The notes under the pieces: model-generated
Database searches by the model: none
Told to the model about the DNA's origin: nothing
What the model saw: the letters and a program-made list of their open reading frames with translations, nothing else
Position numbers and translations under genes: made by a program
Part shown: positions 1 to 8,901 of the stretch, in pieces
Layout of the letters: each line of letters begins with the position of its first letter
How positions within the stretch are numbered: the first letter of the stretch is position 1
Assembly (NCBI GenBank): GCA_025351355.1
Contig: JANXWC010000203.1
Span: forward strand, 1 to 37,936
DNA length: 37,936 nt
Source of the DNA: Hyphomicrobiaceae bacterium
GTDB lineage: Bacteria > Pseudomonadota > Alphaproteobacteria > Rhizobiales > Hyphomicrobiaceae
Reading direction: 5' to 3'

Positions 1-77
1 CGGCCCGTGACGCCGCCGCCCGGTGCCAACGGTTTCCCGTCGCGCGCATCGTCCGAAGGACCGTGTGGATCAGTCAT
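1..77 (-). CDS. cdsA: Phosphatidate cytidylyltransferase, N-terminal fragment (probable)
   Basis: A minus-strand reading frame opens with ATG at 75-77 and runs off the left edge, giving about 25 residues beginning MTDPHGPSDDARDG. No catalytic part is visible, so the call rests on position: in many proteobacteria cdsA directly follows uppS, and this frame starts 80 bases after the uppS stop on the same strand. CdsA makes CDP-diacylglycerol from phosphatidate and CTP in the inner membrane. The hydrophilic, low-complexity start would be a cytoplasmic tail before the first membrane helix. The ribosome-binding site is weak. The gap to uppS holds a perfect 14-base palindrome (99-112). Confidence 0.45.
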   Translation of the reverse strand, partial: MTDPHGPSDDARDGKPLAPGGGVTG

Positions 78-98
78 CAGTGGCTGCTTTTCGCGTGG

Positions 99-112
99 GT
101 CCAAGCTTGGAC
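99..112. repeat. 14-base perfect palindrome between uppS and cdsA
   Basis: GTCCAAGCTTGGAC is self-complementary and lies in the 80-base gap between the uppS stop and the presumed cdsA start. It could form a short hairpin in the transcript or be a protein-binding site. It lacks a following T-run on either strand, so it is not a convincing terminator. Confidence 0.4.
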
Positions 113-157
113 TCTATTTGCAATCTCGGTCTGGCCCGTCGGCTGAGATAGACCGCA

Positions 158-913
158 TTACGCAGTCGACCGGGCCACCCCGCCAAACCGCCGGTCCCGG
201 GTCCGAAATTCCGTCAGCGCGCGCTCCAGTTGTCCTTTATCGAAATCTGGCCACAACACATCTAGAAACAGGAATTCGGCGTAAGCAAGCTGCCAAAGTA
301 GAAAGTTCGACAGTCGCTGCTCGCCGCTCGTCCTGATCAGCAGATCAGGATCCGGCCAGTCGCGCGTATCGAGTGCCGCATTCAAAGCATCTGGCGTGAT
401 CGCATCAAGTGTCAGTCGACCGGCACACACTTCGCTTGCCAGGTGTCGCGCCGCATTCGCGATTTCGCCGCGGCCCCCATAGTTGAAGGCGATGATCAAC
501 GTCAGGGCGGTGTTCCCGCGTGTTAATTCAACCGCCTCATCCATCAGCGACAGCAAGTCTGCGTCAACCCGGTCGCGCTCGCCGAGCAATCGGATCCGCA
601 CACCGTTCTTGTGCAGTTCCGCGAGGTCCGAACGAATGAAACGGCGCATCAATCCCATCAGGAAGCGCACTTCCGGCTCCGGCCGCGTCCAATTTTCGGT
701 CGAGAAGCTGTAGATGGTAAGGTATTGAATTCCAAGTTCAATCGCTGCGCGGACCGTCCGTCGCACAGCTTCCACTCCGGCCGTATGACCAGCGAAACGA
801 GGAAGTCCTCGCGCTTCCGCCCAGCGACCGTTTCCATCCATGATGATAGCGACATGGCGCGGGATGATTGTGCCCGTCGCTGCGAGACTGATGGGCGTGT
901 TGAGATGAGTCAT
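158..913 (-). CDS. uppS: Isoprenyl transferase (undecaprenyl diphosphate synthase)
   Basis: The 251-aa product is a cis-prenyltransferase that condenses isopentenyl diphosphate with farnesyl diphosphate to make the C55 lipid carrier used for peptidoglycan and other surface glycans. The hallmark motif MDGNGRWA (residues 25-32, with the Mg-binding Asp at 26) is intact, as are FSTENW, the FNYGGR segment and the C-terminal [15 protein letters not shown] and RDRRFGG blocks. Length is normal for the family. The gene lies 50 bases downstream of frr and is followed by the presumed cdsA start, the usual order for this cluster. The enzyme is cytoplasmic or membrane-peripheral. Confidence 0.96.
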   Translation of the reverse strand: MTHLNTPISLAATGTIIPRHVAIIMDGNGRWAEARGLPRFAGHTAGVEAVRRTVRAAIELGIQYLTIYSFSTENWTRPEPEVRFLMGLMRRFIRSDLAELHKNGVRIRLLGERDRVDADLLSLMDEAVELTRGNTALTLIIAFNYGGRGEIANAARHLASEVCAGRLTLDAITPDALNAALDTRDWPDPDLLIRTSGEQRLSNFLLWQLAYAEFLFLDVLWPDFDKGQLERALTEFRTRDRRFGGVARSTA

Positions 914-963
914 CAGTGGTCTCGCAGTCGCACCTTCGGCGGCGTCATTCGAGCTTCAGGCGG

Positions 964-1521
964 TCAGACCTGCTTGATCTCTGCTTCCTTGGTTTGAAGC
1001 AAGAGGTCAATTTCCTTTATCAGCTTATCGGTCAGTTCTTGCACTTTAGTACCGTTTTTTCGGCTGTCGTCTTCACTCATGCCGTCTTTTTCTGCCTTTT
1101 TGAGCAGGTCCATGCCGTCGCGCCGCACATTTCGCACGTTGACCCGCCCGTGCTCCGCATACTTGTGCGCAAGTTTTGCCAACTCGTTACGACGTTCGGT
1201 ATTCAGAGCCGGGATTGGCAGTCGGATCAGCGTGCCATCGATCACCGGGTTGACACCCAGATTGGCCTCCCGGATCCCCTTTTCCACCGCCGCAACCTGG
1301 CTCTTGTCCCACACCTGCACTGAAATCGTTTTAGCGTCGGGCGTGGACACGGTGGCGCATTGCGCAATTGGCATGCGCGACCCGTAGATGCTCACCATGA
1401 CCGGGTCGAGCAGATGCGAGCTCGCCCGGCCCGTGCGCAATCCGCTCAGTTCCTTTTTCAACTGATCCAGCGAACCGCGCATGCGGCGCTCCAGTTCGGC
1501 GAGGTCAAATTTTACAGCCAT
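964..1521 (-). CDS. frr: Ribosome recycling factor
   Basis: The 185-aa protein splits post-termination ribosomes together with EF-G. It has the typical start (DLAELERRMRGSLDQL), the conserved GRAS/LLDP segment, and the C-terminal EDDSRKNGTKVQELTDK block with the long helical tail. The start is supported by AAGGGA about 8 bases upstream of ATG. It lies 72 bases downstream of pyrH and 50 bases upstream of uppS on the same strand, consistent with one operon. Length and sequence are ordinary. Confidence 0.97.
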   Translation of the reverse strand: MAVKFDLAELERRMRGSLDQLKKELSGLRTGRASSHLLDPVMVSIYGSRMPIAQCATVSTPDAKTISVQVWDKSQVAAVEKGIREANLGVNPVIDGTLIRLPIPALNTERRNELAKLAHKYAEHGRVNVRNVRRDGMDLLKKAEKDGMSEDDSRKNGTKVQELTDKLIKEIDLLLQTKEAEIKQV

Positions 1522-1593
1522 GGGATTATCCCTTTGATTTTTCTGTGTTTAAGATTCCCCTCGGGTGACCACCTTAAGGAAGAAATCCCGGCC

Positions 1594-2328
1594 TTAGGCG
1601 CCGACTATGGTTGCCGTCGCCGTACCGCGCAAAACCTTCCCGAGATTTGCAGGATCGTCGATTGAGAACACAATTACCGGAATATTATTGTCGCGGGCAA
1701 GCGCGATCGCAGCTCCGTCCATGACCTTCAGGTCCTTTGCTAGCACTTCCGCATAGGACACGTGATCGTACCGCTTGGCTTTCGGATCCTTATTCGGGTC
1801 GGCTGAATACACACCATCCACTTGCGTGGCCTTCAGAATGGCTTCGCAGCCCATCTCTGCGGCACGCAACGCCGCTGTCGTATCCGTGGTGAAGAACGGA
1901 TTGCCCGTGCCGGCCGCAAAAATCACGACGCGGCGCTCTTCGAGGTGATGCAGAGCCTTCGAGCGCACGAACGCCTCGCACACCGTCGGCATCGGGATGG
2001 CCGAGAGCACCCGGGCGCTCACATCCAGTTGCTCCAGTGCGTTTTGAAAAGCCAACGCATTCATCACCGTCGCCAGCATCCCCATGTAGTCGCCGGACGC
2101 CCTGTCCATGCCCTTCGCCGCGCCTTGCAATCCACGGAAGATATTGCCGCCGCCAATCACCAGTCCCAGCTCCAGTCCCGTCTCCATTGCGTCTTTGATC
2201 GCCGATGCCAGCGCCATCACGGTAGGCATATCGATGCCGTAAGCCGTTTTGCCCATCAGCGCCTCACCGGACAGCTTCAGCAGCACGCGCTTGTATTTCA
2301 GTGGCGACAATTTAGGCGCGGATGCCAT
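1594..2328 (-). CDS. pyrH: UMP kinase
   Basis: The 244-aa amino-acid-kinase-fold enzyme phosphorylates UMP to [12 protein letters not shown] near the N terminus, GGGNIFRG, the [17 protein letters not shown] block and the C-terminal [10 protein letters not shown] are all present. A longer frame reaches 2445, but ATG at 2328 is preferred because GGGGAGAG precedes it and the product then begins just before KRVLLKLSG as in the family. In most bacteria pyrH follows rpsB and tsf. Here the upstream neighbour is a divergent dehydrogenase gene, so pyrH probably has its own promoter in the 171-base gap. Confidence 0.95.
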   Translation of the reverse strand: MASAPKLSPLKYKRVLLKLSGEALMGKTAYGIDMPTVMALASAIKDAMETGLELGLVIGGGNIFRGLQGAAKGMDRASGDYMGMLATVMNALAFQNALEQLDVSARVLSAIPMPTVCEAFVRSKALHHLEERRVVIFAAGTGNPFFTTDTTAALRAAEMGCEAILKATQVDGVYSADPNKDPKAKRYDHVSYAEVLAKDLKVMDGAAIALARDNNIPVIVFSIDDPANLGKVLRGTATATIVGA

Positions 2329-2499
2329 GCAGGCTCTCCCCGATTGAGAATGACCATCGAACTCGCCCCGTTTAGCTGGAACCGCGGCCAAGCGGGAGGG
2401 GGTATTCCACATTGCACAAGCCGATGACCCTTCCCCCCATTTCAAACTTTGCTATAGCACCGGCTCACGTCGTCCTGCCCACGCCGCCCGGAGCCTCGC

Positions 2500-3573
2500 A
2501 TGCGTACCTACACCATTGCCTCCATACCCGCCGACGGCATCGGCCCCGAAGTGATTGGCGCCGGTATTTCCGTTTTGGAGGCGCTGGCTAAACGCTGTGG
2601 CAACTTCGCGCTTGAATTTAAGACTTTCGACTGGGGCTCCGACTATTACAAGCAGCATGGCATCATGATGCCGGCTGACGGACTTTCTCAGCTCAAGAAG
2701 TTTGATGCCATCTATTTCGGCGCCGTCGGCGCGCCCGACATTCCCGATCACATCACGTTATGGGGCCTCCGCCTCCAGATCTGCCAGGGGTTCGACCAAT
2801 ACGCCAACGTGCGCCCGACGCGCATTCTGCCCGGCATCGCCTCGCCGCTTCGCAATGTCGGCCCCGGCGATCTCGACTGGGTCATCGTACGTGAAAATTC
2901 GGAAGGCGAATATTCCGGCTCTGGCGGACGCGTTCATCGCGGCCTGCCCGAAGAGGTGGCGATGGAGGTGTCCGTCTTCACCCGCGTCGGCGTCGCCCGC
3001 ATCATGCGTTACGCATTCAAGCTGGCCCAGTCCCGCCCGCGCAAGTTCCTGACGGTGGTCACCAAGTCGAACGCGCAGCGCCACGGCATGGTCATGTGGG
3101 ACGAGATCGCCGCCGAAATCGCCCAGGAATTCTCCGACGTCACTTGGGACAAGATGCTGGTCGACGCCATGACCGTACGCATGACCCTGCACCCCAAGAC
3201 CCTCGATACGATCGTCGCCACGAATCTACACGCCGACGTCTTGTCGGATTTGGCGGGCGCGCTCGCGGGTAGCATCGGCGTCGCCCCAACCGCCAACATC
3301 GATCCCGAGCGCCGCTTCCCGTCGATGTTTGAGCCCATTCACGGCTCCGCCTTCGACATCACCGGCAAAGGGATTGCCAACCCCGTGGCGTCATTCTGGA
3401 CCGCCGCGCAGATGCTCGAACACCTCGGCGAACCCGCCGCCGCAGCGCGTCTGATGCGCGCCGTCGAACATGTCTGCGCACAGGGCGTCATGACGCCTGA
3501 CGTCGGCGGCAAGGCCACCACCAAGGACGTCACGTCAGCCGTCATCGACGCCATCCACGGTACGAACGCCTGA
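2500..3573 (+). CDS. dmlA: Tartrate dehydrogenase / D-malate dehydrogenase (decarboxylating)
   Basis: The 357-aa protein belongs to the isocitrate/isopropylmalate dehydrogenase superfamily. Features pointing to the tartrate/D-malate branch are the N-terminal IPADGIGPEV nucleotide-site segment, FGAVGAPDIPDHITLWGLRL, the YANVRPTR arginines and the C-terminal VGVAPTANI and EPIHGSAFDI blocks. Such enzymes oxidise D-malate, tartrate or related 2-hydroxyacids with NAD+, needing Mg/Mn, in the cytoplasm. The gene is divergent from pyrH and ends 36 bases before the MFS gene, so those two may be co-transcribed. Substrate preference cannot be decided from sequence; 3-isopropylmalate activity is less likely because the substrate-side motif differs from LeuB. 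Confidence 0.85.
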   Translation: MRTYTIASIPADGIGPEVIGAGISVLEALAKRCGNFALEFKTFDWGSDYYKQHGIMMPADGLSQLKKFDAIYFGAVGAPDIPDHITLWGLRLQICQGFDQYANVRPTRILPGIASPLRNVGPGDLDWVIVRENSEGEYSGSGGRVHRGLPEEVAMEVSVFTRVGVARIMRYAFKLAQSRPRKFLTVVTKSNAQRHGMVMWDEIAAEIAQEFSDVTWDKMLVDAMTVRMTLHPKTLDTIVATNLHADVLSDLAGALAGSIGVAPTANIDPERRFPSMFEPIHGSAFDITGKGIANPVASFWTAAQMLEHLGEPAAAARLMRAVEHVCAQGVMTPDVGGKATTKDVTSAVIDAIHGTNA

Positions 3574-3609
3574 TCGACAATTATATTGCCGGAAGAACTG
3601 GACCCGTCG

Positions 3610-5085
3610 ATGCAAGATGTCCGCCCCGATACCGTCACTCCCGCTGATCGAATGCGGATCATTGTCGGCGTCTTGCTCGCCATGTTCATGGCGGCCCTCG
3701 ACCAGACGATCGTTGCGCCGGTCATTCCGACATTGGGTGCGGCCCTTGGCGACACCGAATACATTTCCTGGATCATCTCCGCCTATTTCCTTACCGCCAC
3801 CGCGACCACACCGCTTTATGGAAAATTCGCTGATATCTACGGTCGTCGGCCCACGCTGATGATGGCGATAGCCATCTTCGTTATCGGCTCCATCATCTGC
3901 GCTCTCTCGCATTCGATGGTCTGGATGATTGCCGGTCGCGCTGTGCAGGGGCTCGGCGGCGGTGGTCTCATGGCGCTCCCCAATACAGTGATCGGCGATT
4001 TAATGCCGCCGCGCGAGCGCGGGCGACTGGCTGGTCATATTGCCATCATGTGGGGCACTGCCAGTATTGCCGGACCTGTTTTGGGCGGCCTGATAGCGGA
4101 GCGCTTCGACTGGACGCTGATATTCTGGCTCAATTTGCCAATCGCGGCCTTTGCGGTTCTGATGACCAGTAACTCGCTGAAGCGATTGCCGTGGCAGAAG
4201 CGGGAACATGTACTCGATTATCTCGGCGCAGTGTTGATCGTCACGGCCACCGTCGCCCTCATGCTGGCTTTGGCGCTTGGACCACAGGCGCAATTTGGTT
4301 GGCACTCGCCGGTCGTTATTGGCCTCGCCGTCGCGGCAGTGGCGCTCGTCCCGGTCATCGTGTGGCACTTGCGCCGCGCGCCCGAGCCGTTCGTTCCCGT
4401 CGGTGTCCTCCGCAATCGCGTGGTGCTGTTGTCGACGACGAGCGTATTTTGCAGCATGGCGGCGAACATCGGCATGAGTGTATTTGTGCCGCTGTTTCTT
4501 GTACTTTCAATGGGCTTGTCGTCGGCGAGCGCGGGTTCAGCCCTTGTGCCCTATATGCTGGGCACTGTGATCGCGGCCAACATCGCCGGACGCCACATGC
4601 TGCACGCTCAGCACTATAAGCGACTGCCGTTGGCCGGCTTGGCCATCGCCGTTGTCACGCTTGCGTACTTGGCAGCTCGCATCGGCACTCTGGATCTGCT
4701 CCAATTCGAACTCCTTCTGTTCATCATTGGCGGTGGCATAGGATTCCAGTTTCCGGTTACGACGGTGTGCGTGCAGAACGCCGTCGATCCCCGCGACATC
4801 GGCGTGGCCACCGGTGTTCTATCTTTCATGCGGGCGCTGGGTTCGTCGCTGGGTCTGGCTGTCGTCGCAGCTGTCGGCGCGGCGAGCGGCATCGCAGTCG
4901 AAGTCGGCGAGCGAACGGTTGCGGGCGCCGGCCAACAGCTAATGGCCCAGAATTTCGCTCCGGTTTTTGCCACTGCGGCTTGTATCATCGCTTTGAGCTT
5001 TGCACTGTTCGCAATAATGCCGGAGCTACCGCTGCGGGGGCGACCCGGCAGCGGACCCAACGTGCCGCATCCGCGACCCAAATGA
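3610..5085 (+). CDS. MFS transporter, DHA2 (EmrB/QacA-type) family
   Basis: The hydrophobic protein of about 491 aa has roughly 14 membrane helices. Helix 1 carries the DHA motif FMAALDQTIVAPVIPTL, the loop after helix 2 has YGKFADIYGRRPT, and GRAVQGLGGGGLMALP and GPVLGGLI follow. Members are proton-driven exporters of drugs, dyes or metabolites in the inner membrane. The ATG at 3610 is preferred over an upstream in-frame TTG at 3586 because it starts shortly before helix 1. No EmrA-like adaptor is adjacent, so it probably acts alone. The short gap after the dehydrogenase gene suggests shared transcription, but substrate is unknown. Confidence 0.88.
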   Translation: MQDVRPDTVTPADRMRIIVGVLLAMFMAALDQTIVAPVIPTLGAALGDTEYISWIISAYFLTATATTPLYGKFADIYGRRPTLMMAIAIFVIGSIICALSHSMVWMIAGRAVQGLGGGGLMALPNTVIGDLMPPRERGRLAGHIAIMWGTASIAGPVLGGLIAERFDWTLIFWLNLPIAAFAVLMTSNSLKRLPWQKREHVLDYLGAVLIVTATVALMLALALGPQAQFGWHSPVVIGLAVAAVALVPVIVWHLRRAPEPFVPVGVLRNRVVLLSTTSVFCSMAANIGMSVFVPLFLVLSMGLSSASAGSALVPYMLGTVIAANIAGRHMLHAQHYKRLPLAGLAIAVVTLAYLAARIGTLDLLQFELLLFIIGGGIGFQFPVTTVCVQNAVDPRDIGVATGVLSFMRALGSSLGLAVVAAVGAASGIAVEVGERTVAGAGQQLMAQNFAPVFATAACIIALSFALFAIMPELPLRGRPGSGPNVPHPRPK

Positions 5086-5101
5086 GCAACAACTGAGGCG
5101 T

Positions 5102-5118
5102 CGGGAGCACGGCTCCCG
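5102..5118 (+). terminator. GC-rich hairpin after the MFS gene
   Basis: CGGGAGC and GCTCCCG form a 7-base-pair stem with a 3-base loop, 16 bases after the MFS stop. No T-run follows, so termination would be weak or factor-assisted. It separates the MFS gene from the gamma-glutamyltransferase gene. Confidence 0.4.
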
Positions 5119-5191
5119 GATGAGTGCAGGGTCATCCGCATGCAAACGCGTGACGCTCTGTTCGTGAAGTGATTAAGCAACAGGCCAACAC

Positions 5192-6781
5192 ATGCTCCAC
5201 ACTCCCCGCTCCCGCCGCGGCATGGTCACCTCGCCGCATCATCTGGCGAGCGAAGCCGGCCTCCGCGTACTGCGCGAAAACGGCACGGCAATAGAGGCCG
5301 CTGTCGCCATGGCTGCGACATTGCCGGTCGTTTATCCACACATGACCTCGCTCGGTGGCGACGGCTTCTGGTTGATCGCCGTCCCGGGCCAAGACGTCAT
5401 GGCCATCGACGCTTGCGGTGCCGCTGTTGCCGCAGCGACGCCGGCGCTCTACTCCAAGCATGGTCACAAATCCGTTCCGTGGCGCGGCGCGCTCGCCGCC
5501 AACACGGTGGCCGGTACGATCTCCGGTTGGGGCGAAGCGTTGCGTCTCAGTGCTTCGCTCGGCGGCGAACTTCCCTTGTCGCGCTTGGTCGAAGATGCGG
5601 CGTGGCATGCAGCCAACGGTTTCGCCGTCACCAAAAGCCAGGCCGAACTCACCGCCGCCAAGCGGGACGAACTGAAGGACGTGCCGGGCTTTGCCGATCA
5701 GTTTCTCGTCGATGGCGAAGCGCCGCGCGAGGGCCAGTTGATGAAATTGCCCGCGCTCGCCAACACGCTCTATCGGCTCGCCGCTCACGGCACCGACGAT
5801 TTCTATAACGGCCAACTCGCGCGCGATATCGCAGCCGACTTGGCGCGGATCGGCGCCCCTGTAGCGGCAGCCGATCTCGCCGGTCACAAGGCAGAGCGCC
5901 GCGCACCGCTGTCGGTCAAAGTCCGCCGCGGCCAGCTGTTCAATTTTCCGCCACCCACTCAGGGCCTCGCGTCGCTGATCATCCTCGCGCTGTTCGATCG
6001 CCTCAAGATCAAACAGGCCGACGACTTCAAATATCTGCACGGCATCATCGAAGCGACCAAGCAGGCCTTTCTCGTGCGCGATCGCATTATCGGCGATCCC
6101 CGCACGATGATCGAAGACCCCGCGACGTATCTGCAAAAAGACAAACTCGACGAACTCGCCGCCCGCATCGATCGGAAAGCCGCACTCGGCTGGCCCGCAC
6201 CCATCGATAAGGGCGACACCATTTGGCTCGGCGCTATCGACAGCAACGGCATTGCCGTCAGCTTTATTCAATCAATCTACTTCGAGTACGGCTCCGGTTG
6301 CGTCAGCCCGCAAACCGGCATCGTTTGGCAGAACCGCGGCGCCAGTTTCTTCCTCGATCAACCCGGCCCACGCCAACTCGCACCCGGCCGCAAACCGTTC
6401 CACACCCTCAATCCGGCGTTGGCCCGCCTCGCCGATGGTCGCGTCATGGTCTACGGCACCATGGGCGGCGAGGGTCAGCCGCAGACACAGTCGGCCATCT
6501 TCTCGCGCTATGCGATGCTAGATGTGCCCTTGCAGGAAGCGATCACCCGGCCGCGCTGGCTGCTCGGCAAGATGTGGGGCGAGGAAACGACATCGCTAAA
6601 GCTCGAACGGCGCTTTGATCCGAAAGTCATCAAGCAACTCGCTCGTGCCGGCCATCAGGTTGAAATGCTGCCTGACTTTTCGGTATCCATGGGTCACGCT
6701 GGCGCCATCGTGCGGCACGCCGAAAGCATCTTCGAAGGCGCCACCGATCCGCGCAGCGACGGCGCCGCCATGGGCTTTTGA
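5192..6781 (+). CDS. ggt: Gamma-glutamyltransferase family protein
   Basis: The 529-aa N-terminal-nucleophile hydrolase family member would self-cleave before a threonine to form two subunits. The likely nucleophile is Thr343 in GDTIWLGAID, giving a small subunit of 187 aa. The small subunit keeps SFIQS, the FEYGSG loop, NRGASF, FHTLNPA and the GTMGGEGQPQ oxyanion segment. The residues after the nucleophile (IW rather than TH) place it in the YwrD-like group rather than with E. coli GGT. No signal peptide is visible, so it is probably cytoplasmic. The family breaks gamma-glutamyl bonds of glutathione or related amides; the substrate of this subgroup is less certain. Spacing of 106 bases from the MFS gene leaves co-transcription open. 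Confidence 0.88.
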   Translation: MLHTPRSRRGMVTSPHHLASEAGLRVLRENGTAIEAAVAMAATLPVVYPHMTSLGGDGFWLIAVPGQDVMAIDACGAAVAAATPALYSKHGHKSVPWRGALAANTVAGTISGWGEALRLSASLGGELPLSRLVEDAAWHAANGFAVTKSQAELTAAKRDELKDVPGFADQFLVDGEAPREGQLMKLPALANTLYRLAAHGTDDFYNGQLARDIAADLARIGAPVAAADLAGHKAERRAPLSVKVRRGQLFNFPPPTQGLASLIILALFDRLKIKQADDFKYLHGIIEATKQAFLVRDRIIGDPRTMIEDPATYLQKDKLDELAARIDRKAALGWPAPIDKGDTIWLGAIDSNGIAVSFIQSIYFEYGSGCVSPQTGIVWQNRGASFFLDQPGPRQLAPGRKPFHTLNPALARLADGRVMVYGTMGGEGQPQTQSAIFSRYAMLDVPLQEAITRPRWLLGKMWGEETTSLKLERRFDPKVIKQLARAGHQVEMLPDFSVSMGHAGAIVRHAESIFEGATDPRSDGAAMGF

Positions 6782-6818
6782 TTTCCTCATCTCCCGTTGA
6801 AGAACGGGGCGAAGCGGT

Positions 6819-8870
6819 TCACCCCACCAGCCCGCGCTTCTTGAGGAGGCCTTCGACCTTCGGTGCACGACCGCGAAACGCCTGATACGCCGCGTCTTCG
6901 TCGCGCAACCCGCCGGCAGCATAGACGAAGTGCGCGAGCTTCGCCGCCGTCTCGCCATCGAATACGTTGCCCGTCTCCTCGAACGCCGCGAACGCATCGG
7001 CGTCCAGCACTTCCGACCACAGGTAGCTGTAGTAACCAGCCGAATAACCGTCGCCGGAAAACACGTGCGAGAAATGCGGTGTCCGGTGCCGCATCACGAT
7101 CTCGCGCGGCATGCCGATGCGGGCCAGCGTCGCCGCCTCCCGCGCCATCGGATCGGCATCGGCTGCATCTCCCGCATCCGCGTGGAAATCAATGTCGACA
7201 ATCGCCGATGCCAGAAACTCCACCGTCAAAAAGCCCTGGTTGAACGTGCGTGCGGCGCGCAGTTTTTCGATCAGATCGTCCGGCAAGGGTGCGCCGGTCG
7301 AATGGTGCCGCGCGAACTCGGTCAGGACTTCTCGCGTGCCGAGCCAGTGCTCGTAGAGTTGCGACGGCAGTTCCACGAAATCGCGCGCAACCGAAGTTCC
7401 AGAGAGCGAGGGATACGTCACATCCGACATCAACCCGTGCAGCCCATGTCCGAATTCGTGAAACAGCGTGCGCGCATCGTCCATCGACAGCAGGGCCACT
7501 TGGCCTGCCGAAGGTTTGGCGAAATTGCACACGTTGACGATGATCGGGCGGATGTCACCGGCCAGCTTCTCCTGCGAACGGAACGCGCTCATCCACGCCC
7601 CACTTCGCTTCGATGGGCGATGGAAATAGTCGCCGAGAAACAGCCCCACGTGCTTGCCGTCGCGGCCCGTCACCTCGAATGCCCTGACGTCTGGATGATA
7701 CAGCGAAAGTCCGTCTACCTCGCGGAACGTCAGGCCGAACAGCCGGCCGGCCGTGGCAAAGGCTGCCGCGATCACCCGGTCGAGCGGCAGGTACTGCTTG
7801 ATCTCCGCTTCATCGATACCGTAGTCGGCCGTGCGCACGCGCTCTGCATAGTGCCGCCAGTCCCACGGCTCGATCTGGATGTTGGCGCCGTCCGCAATGG
7901 CCAGCTCAGCCAGCCGCTTACGTTCGCGCTCGGCCCTCGCCTTCGCCGGCCCCCACACCGTTTCGAGCAGCGCCCGCACGCGTTCCGGCGTCTTGGCCAT
8001 TGTGTCGTCGAGCTTGTAATCGGCGAAAGATTTGTATCCCAGCAATCGCGCGCGTTCTTGCCGAAGCGCCAATATTTCCTTCACGAGCGCACGGTTGTCG
8101 GTTGCGCCACCGTTTTCGCCCCGCTTGATCCACGCGTTGAAGGCGATCTCCCGCAGGTCTCGCCGTGTCGACGATATCAGGAACGGCTCGATCAACGAGC
8201 GCGACAGCGTGATCACGTGGTTGGCATCAGATCCGCGCGTCTTGGCCGCCTCCGCTGCAGCCGCGACCAGCGATGCCGGCAATCCCGCGCGATCCGCCTC
8301 CGTCGGCAATGCGAGCTCGAATGATTTCTCGTCGGCCAGGATGTTTTGCGAGAATTGCGTGCCAAGCGCCGCGAGCCGCTGCTTGATTTCGCCCATGCGC
8401 GCTTTCTGATCGGCCGCCAGCTTGGCGCCGGCCCTCACGAAGCCCAGATGCATGCGCTCCAGCACGCGCAGTTGCTCGGCATCAAGTCCCAGCGTCGCCC
8501 GCCGCTCGAACAGATCGTCGATCCGCCGGAATAAGCTAGCATTTGACGTGATGGCATTGCCGTGCGCAGCCATCTTCGGCGCCATCTCGCGCTCGATCTG
8601 CTGCCTGACATCGTTGGTATCGGCACCCGCCAGGTTCCAGAACACGCCGCCGACGCGCTTGAGATCCAAACCCGCCCGCTCCAACGCTTCGATCGTATTC
8701 TTGAACGTCGGTGCCTGCGCGTTGTCGGCAATCGCCGCGACCTCGGCCATATGCCGGCCGAGCGCAGTGTCGAAAGCCGGCAGGAACTGTTCGTCTTGAA
8801 GCGCGTCAAACGGCGCTACACCGAACGGCGCGGTCCAGGCTCCAAGCAAGGGATTGTCGGTCGTGCTCAT
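6819..8870 (-). CDS. dcp: M3 family metallopeptidase, peptidyl-dipeptidase Dcp type
   Basis: The 683-aa protein is a full-length zinc peptidase of the M3 (thimet oligopeptidase) family. The active-site motif HEFGH spans residues 471-475 and the third zinc ligand is Glu500 in RDFVELPSQ. The start (NPLLGAWTAPFGVAPF) matches Dcp proteins, which remove dipeptides from the C terminus of short peptides. No signal peptide is evident, so it likely works in cytoplasmic peptide turnover. The long stop-free frames overlapping it on the other strand are shadows. The upstream ligase gene ends 31 bases before its start, so the two may share a transcript. Confidence 0.93.
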   Translation of the reverse strand: MSTTDNPLLGAWTAPFGVAPFDALQDEQFLPAFDTALGRHMAEVAAIADNAQAPTFKNTIEALERAGLDLKRVGGVFWNLAGADTNDVRQQIEREMAPKMAAHGNAITSNASLFRRIDDLFERRATLGLDAEQLRVLERMHLGFVRAGAKLAADQKARMGEIKQRLAALGTQFSQNILADEKSFELALPTEADRAGLPASLVAAAAEAAKTRGSDANHVITLSRSLIEPFLISSTRRDLREIAFNAWIKRGENGGATDNRALVKEILALRQERARLLGYKSFADYKLDDTMAKTPERVRALLETVWGPAKARAERERKRLAELAIADGANIQIEPWDWRHYAERVRTADYGIDEAEIKQYLPLDRVIAAAFATAGRLFGLTFREVDGLSLYHPDVRAFEVTGRDGKHVGLFLGDYFHRPSKRSGAWMSAFRSQEKLAGDIRPIIVNVCNFAKPSAGQVALLSMDDARTLFHEFGHGLHGLMSDVTYPSLSGTSVARDFVELPSQLYEHWLGTREVLTEFARHHSTGAPLPDDLIEKLRAARTFNQGFLTVEFLASAIVDIDFHADAGDAADADPMAREAATLARIGMPREIVMRHRTPHFSHVFSGDGYSAGYYSYLWSEVLDADAFAAFEETGNVFDGETAAKLAHFVYAAGGLRDEDAAYQAFRGRAPKVEGLLKKRGLVG

Positions 8871-8901
8871 GATGGCTCACTATCTCGCTGCGAATTGATT
8901 G

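Noticed and set aside
5132-6271. 379-codon antisense frame over ggt
   Set aside because: Shadow composition; ggt motifs are on the plus strand.
6930-8324. 464-codon open frame antisense to dcp
   Set aside because: Arg/Gln/His-rich shadow; dcp on the minus strand has the HEFGH zinc site.
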